This document shows, one piece after another, positions 4,965 to 5,865 of a DNA stretch of 5,865 nt. The first letter of the stretch is position 1. Each line of letters begins with the position of its first letter. The DNA comes from an uncultured Anaerolineae bacterium (lineage in GTDB: Bacteria; Chloroflexota; Anaerolineae; Anaerolineales; Villigracilaceae), in NCBI GenBank assembly GCA_903882765.1, contig CAIRYE010000083.1:1-5865 (forward strand), read 5' to 3'. Position numbers and translations under genes: made by a program. The notes under the pieces are model-generated. The model saw only the letters and a list, made by a program, of their open reading frames with translations. It did no database searches and was not told the origin of the DNA.

Positions 4965-5865
4965 ATGGAAATTTTAGATCAGCAAGTCTTTACCGACGCC
5001 ATCCAACGAGTTTTCCGAATCAGTGACATCACGGTTGGAGACATAAACTCGGGGTATTTGCTGCGTTACAGGGGAAATTTGATCCAACCTTCTGATATCG
5101 CGCATGAAGCACTCTGTGATCAGTTAATGCCGCTTGGTTTTACCCCGCTTTTACGCCGTGAACCGGATGGAAATATCATTATTCTGATCATCCAAAGTTT
5201 GCCTCAGCAATCTACCGGCAAGCCATGGGTAAACGGGGTGTTGTTTTTTGTGACGGCCATAAGCGTTATCTATACCGGTATGGGGTACACCGAGCCGCAA
5301 TTTCTCGCCGGTATCACGGATCAGACCCAAATGCTTTGGCTTTCCTTGCTGCATGGAGGTTTTCCTTTTGCTTTTAGCTTGCTTGGAATCTTACTAGCTC
5401 ATGAGTTTGGACATTATTTCGCCGCTAAATTCCACAATACCCGTTCTACCTTACCTTATTTTTTACCTTTTCCGACCTTGCTCGGAACCATGGGCGCGGT
5501 GATCATTTGGAAGGATATTCCACGAAATAAGCGGGTTGTTTTTGATGTGGGGATCGCAGGCCCTCTAGCTGGGCTGATCATCTCGATCCCTATCGTTTTA
5601 TACGGGCTCTCGATTTCAACCCTTGGGGCGATTCAAAGTGTGCCTGGTGGTTTTATTGAGGGGAATTCCCTGATCTATTTATTTTCCAAGTTTGCCATCT
5701 TTCAAAAATTTTTACCGGAGCCAGCCTCTTTTGGCGATTCGGGAGCGTTTTTTTACTGGCTGAAGTACTTTTTTACCGGTCAACCCGCCATCAGTTCGGG
5801 GGTCGATGTGTACATTTCACCTGTGGCAATGGCGGGATGGGCAGGGTTGTTGGTCACGTCGCTCA
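4965..5865 (+). CDS. site-2 protease family (M50) intramembrane zinc metalloprotease, 3' truncated by window
   Basis: Open to the window edge, with 300 residues visible. S2P-class enzymes cleave membrane-embedded substrates such as anti-sigma factors. A soluble N-terminal domain (about 1-85, including GFTPLLRREPDGN at 58-70) precedes several membrane segments, roughly 89-104, 124-152, 163-182, 191-216 and from 284. The zinc motif HEFGH is at 146-150, just after LLGILLA. GTMGAVI (174-180), FDVGIAGPLAGL (193-204) and GNSLIYLF (233-240) match the EGY-type branch known from plants, cyanobacteria and many bacteria. PVAMAGWAGLLVTSL at the end leads towards the second zinc motif (an Asp-Gly site), which lies outside the window, so an intact active site is likely but unseen. 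The ATG at 4965 is the only ATG start in frame before the body of the protein. No clear Shine-Dalgarno precedes it. Expression may depend on the tRNA-Sec transcript upstream. Confidence 0.92.
   Translation, partial: MEILDQQVFTDAIQRVFRISDITVGDINSGYLLRYRGNLIQPSDIAHEALCDQLMPLGFTPLLRREPDGNIIILIIQSLPQQSTGKPWVNGVLFFVTAISVIYTGMGYTEPQFLAGITDQTQMLWLSLLHGGFPFAFSLLGILLAHEFGHYFAAKFHNTRSTLPYFLPFPTLLGTMGAVIIWKDIPRNKRVVFDVGIAGPLAGLIISIPIVLYGLSISTLGAIQSVPGGFIEGNSLIYLFSKFAIFQKFLPEPASFGDSGAFFYWLKYFFTGQPAISSGVDVYISPVAMAGWAGLLVTSL

Overview
The window looks like ordinary chromosome from a free-living bacterium of moderate GC content. Consensus-type sigma-70 promoters, Shine-Dalgarno sites and intrinsic terminators are visible. 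A Chloroflexota (Anaerolineae-like) source is my best guess, from the look of the MoaD, GT87, Gfo/Idh and EGY-type site-2 protease sequences. That is an impression from protein style, not a search result. No transposase, phage gene, CRISPR array or integrase is visible.

Layout. At the left edge is a nearly complete moaD-like gene, a small beta-grasp sulfur carrier for molybdopterin synthesis (2-250, +). It overlaps by ATGA with an AT-rich multi-spanning GT87/DUF2029 glycosyltransferase (247-1539, +). Next comes a promoter and a CAU-anticodon tRNA (1603-1674), closed by an intrinsic terminator, and then a YigZ/IMPACT-family gene (1720-2358) that may be translated from a leaderless mRNA. A second promoter drives tRNA-Pro(GGG) with encoded CCA (2447-2524). 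A strong hairpin after it can terminate both that tRNA and the converging minus-strand unit. The minus-strand unit is an aldo/keto reductase (3598-4581) followed 15 nt later by a Gfo/Idh/MocA oxidoreductase (2593-3582), a likely two-gene redox operon. After a 259-nt intergenic region comes a selenocysteine tRNA (selC, 4841-4934), and 30 nt downstream a site-2-type intramembrane metalloprotease (4965 to the window end, truncated there).

The most notable element is the tRNA-Sec. It has an 8-bp acceptor stem, a 6-bp D stem with a 4-nt loop, a UCA anticodon, a long variable arm, a 5-bp T stem and a G discriminator. This implies that the organism decodes UGA as selenocysteine, with selA, selB, selD and selenoproteins elsewhere in the genome. 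I found no convincing selenoprotein inside the window. Molybdopterin synthesis and selenocysteine can meet in Mo/W-Se enzymes such as formate dehydrogenase, but nothing here links moaD to selC directly.

The genes do not form one pathway. The window is a run of short, independent transcription units, three of them led by tRNAs, and it does not show an obvious new multi-gene system.
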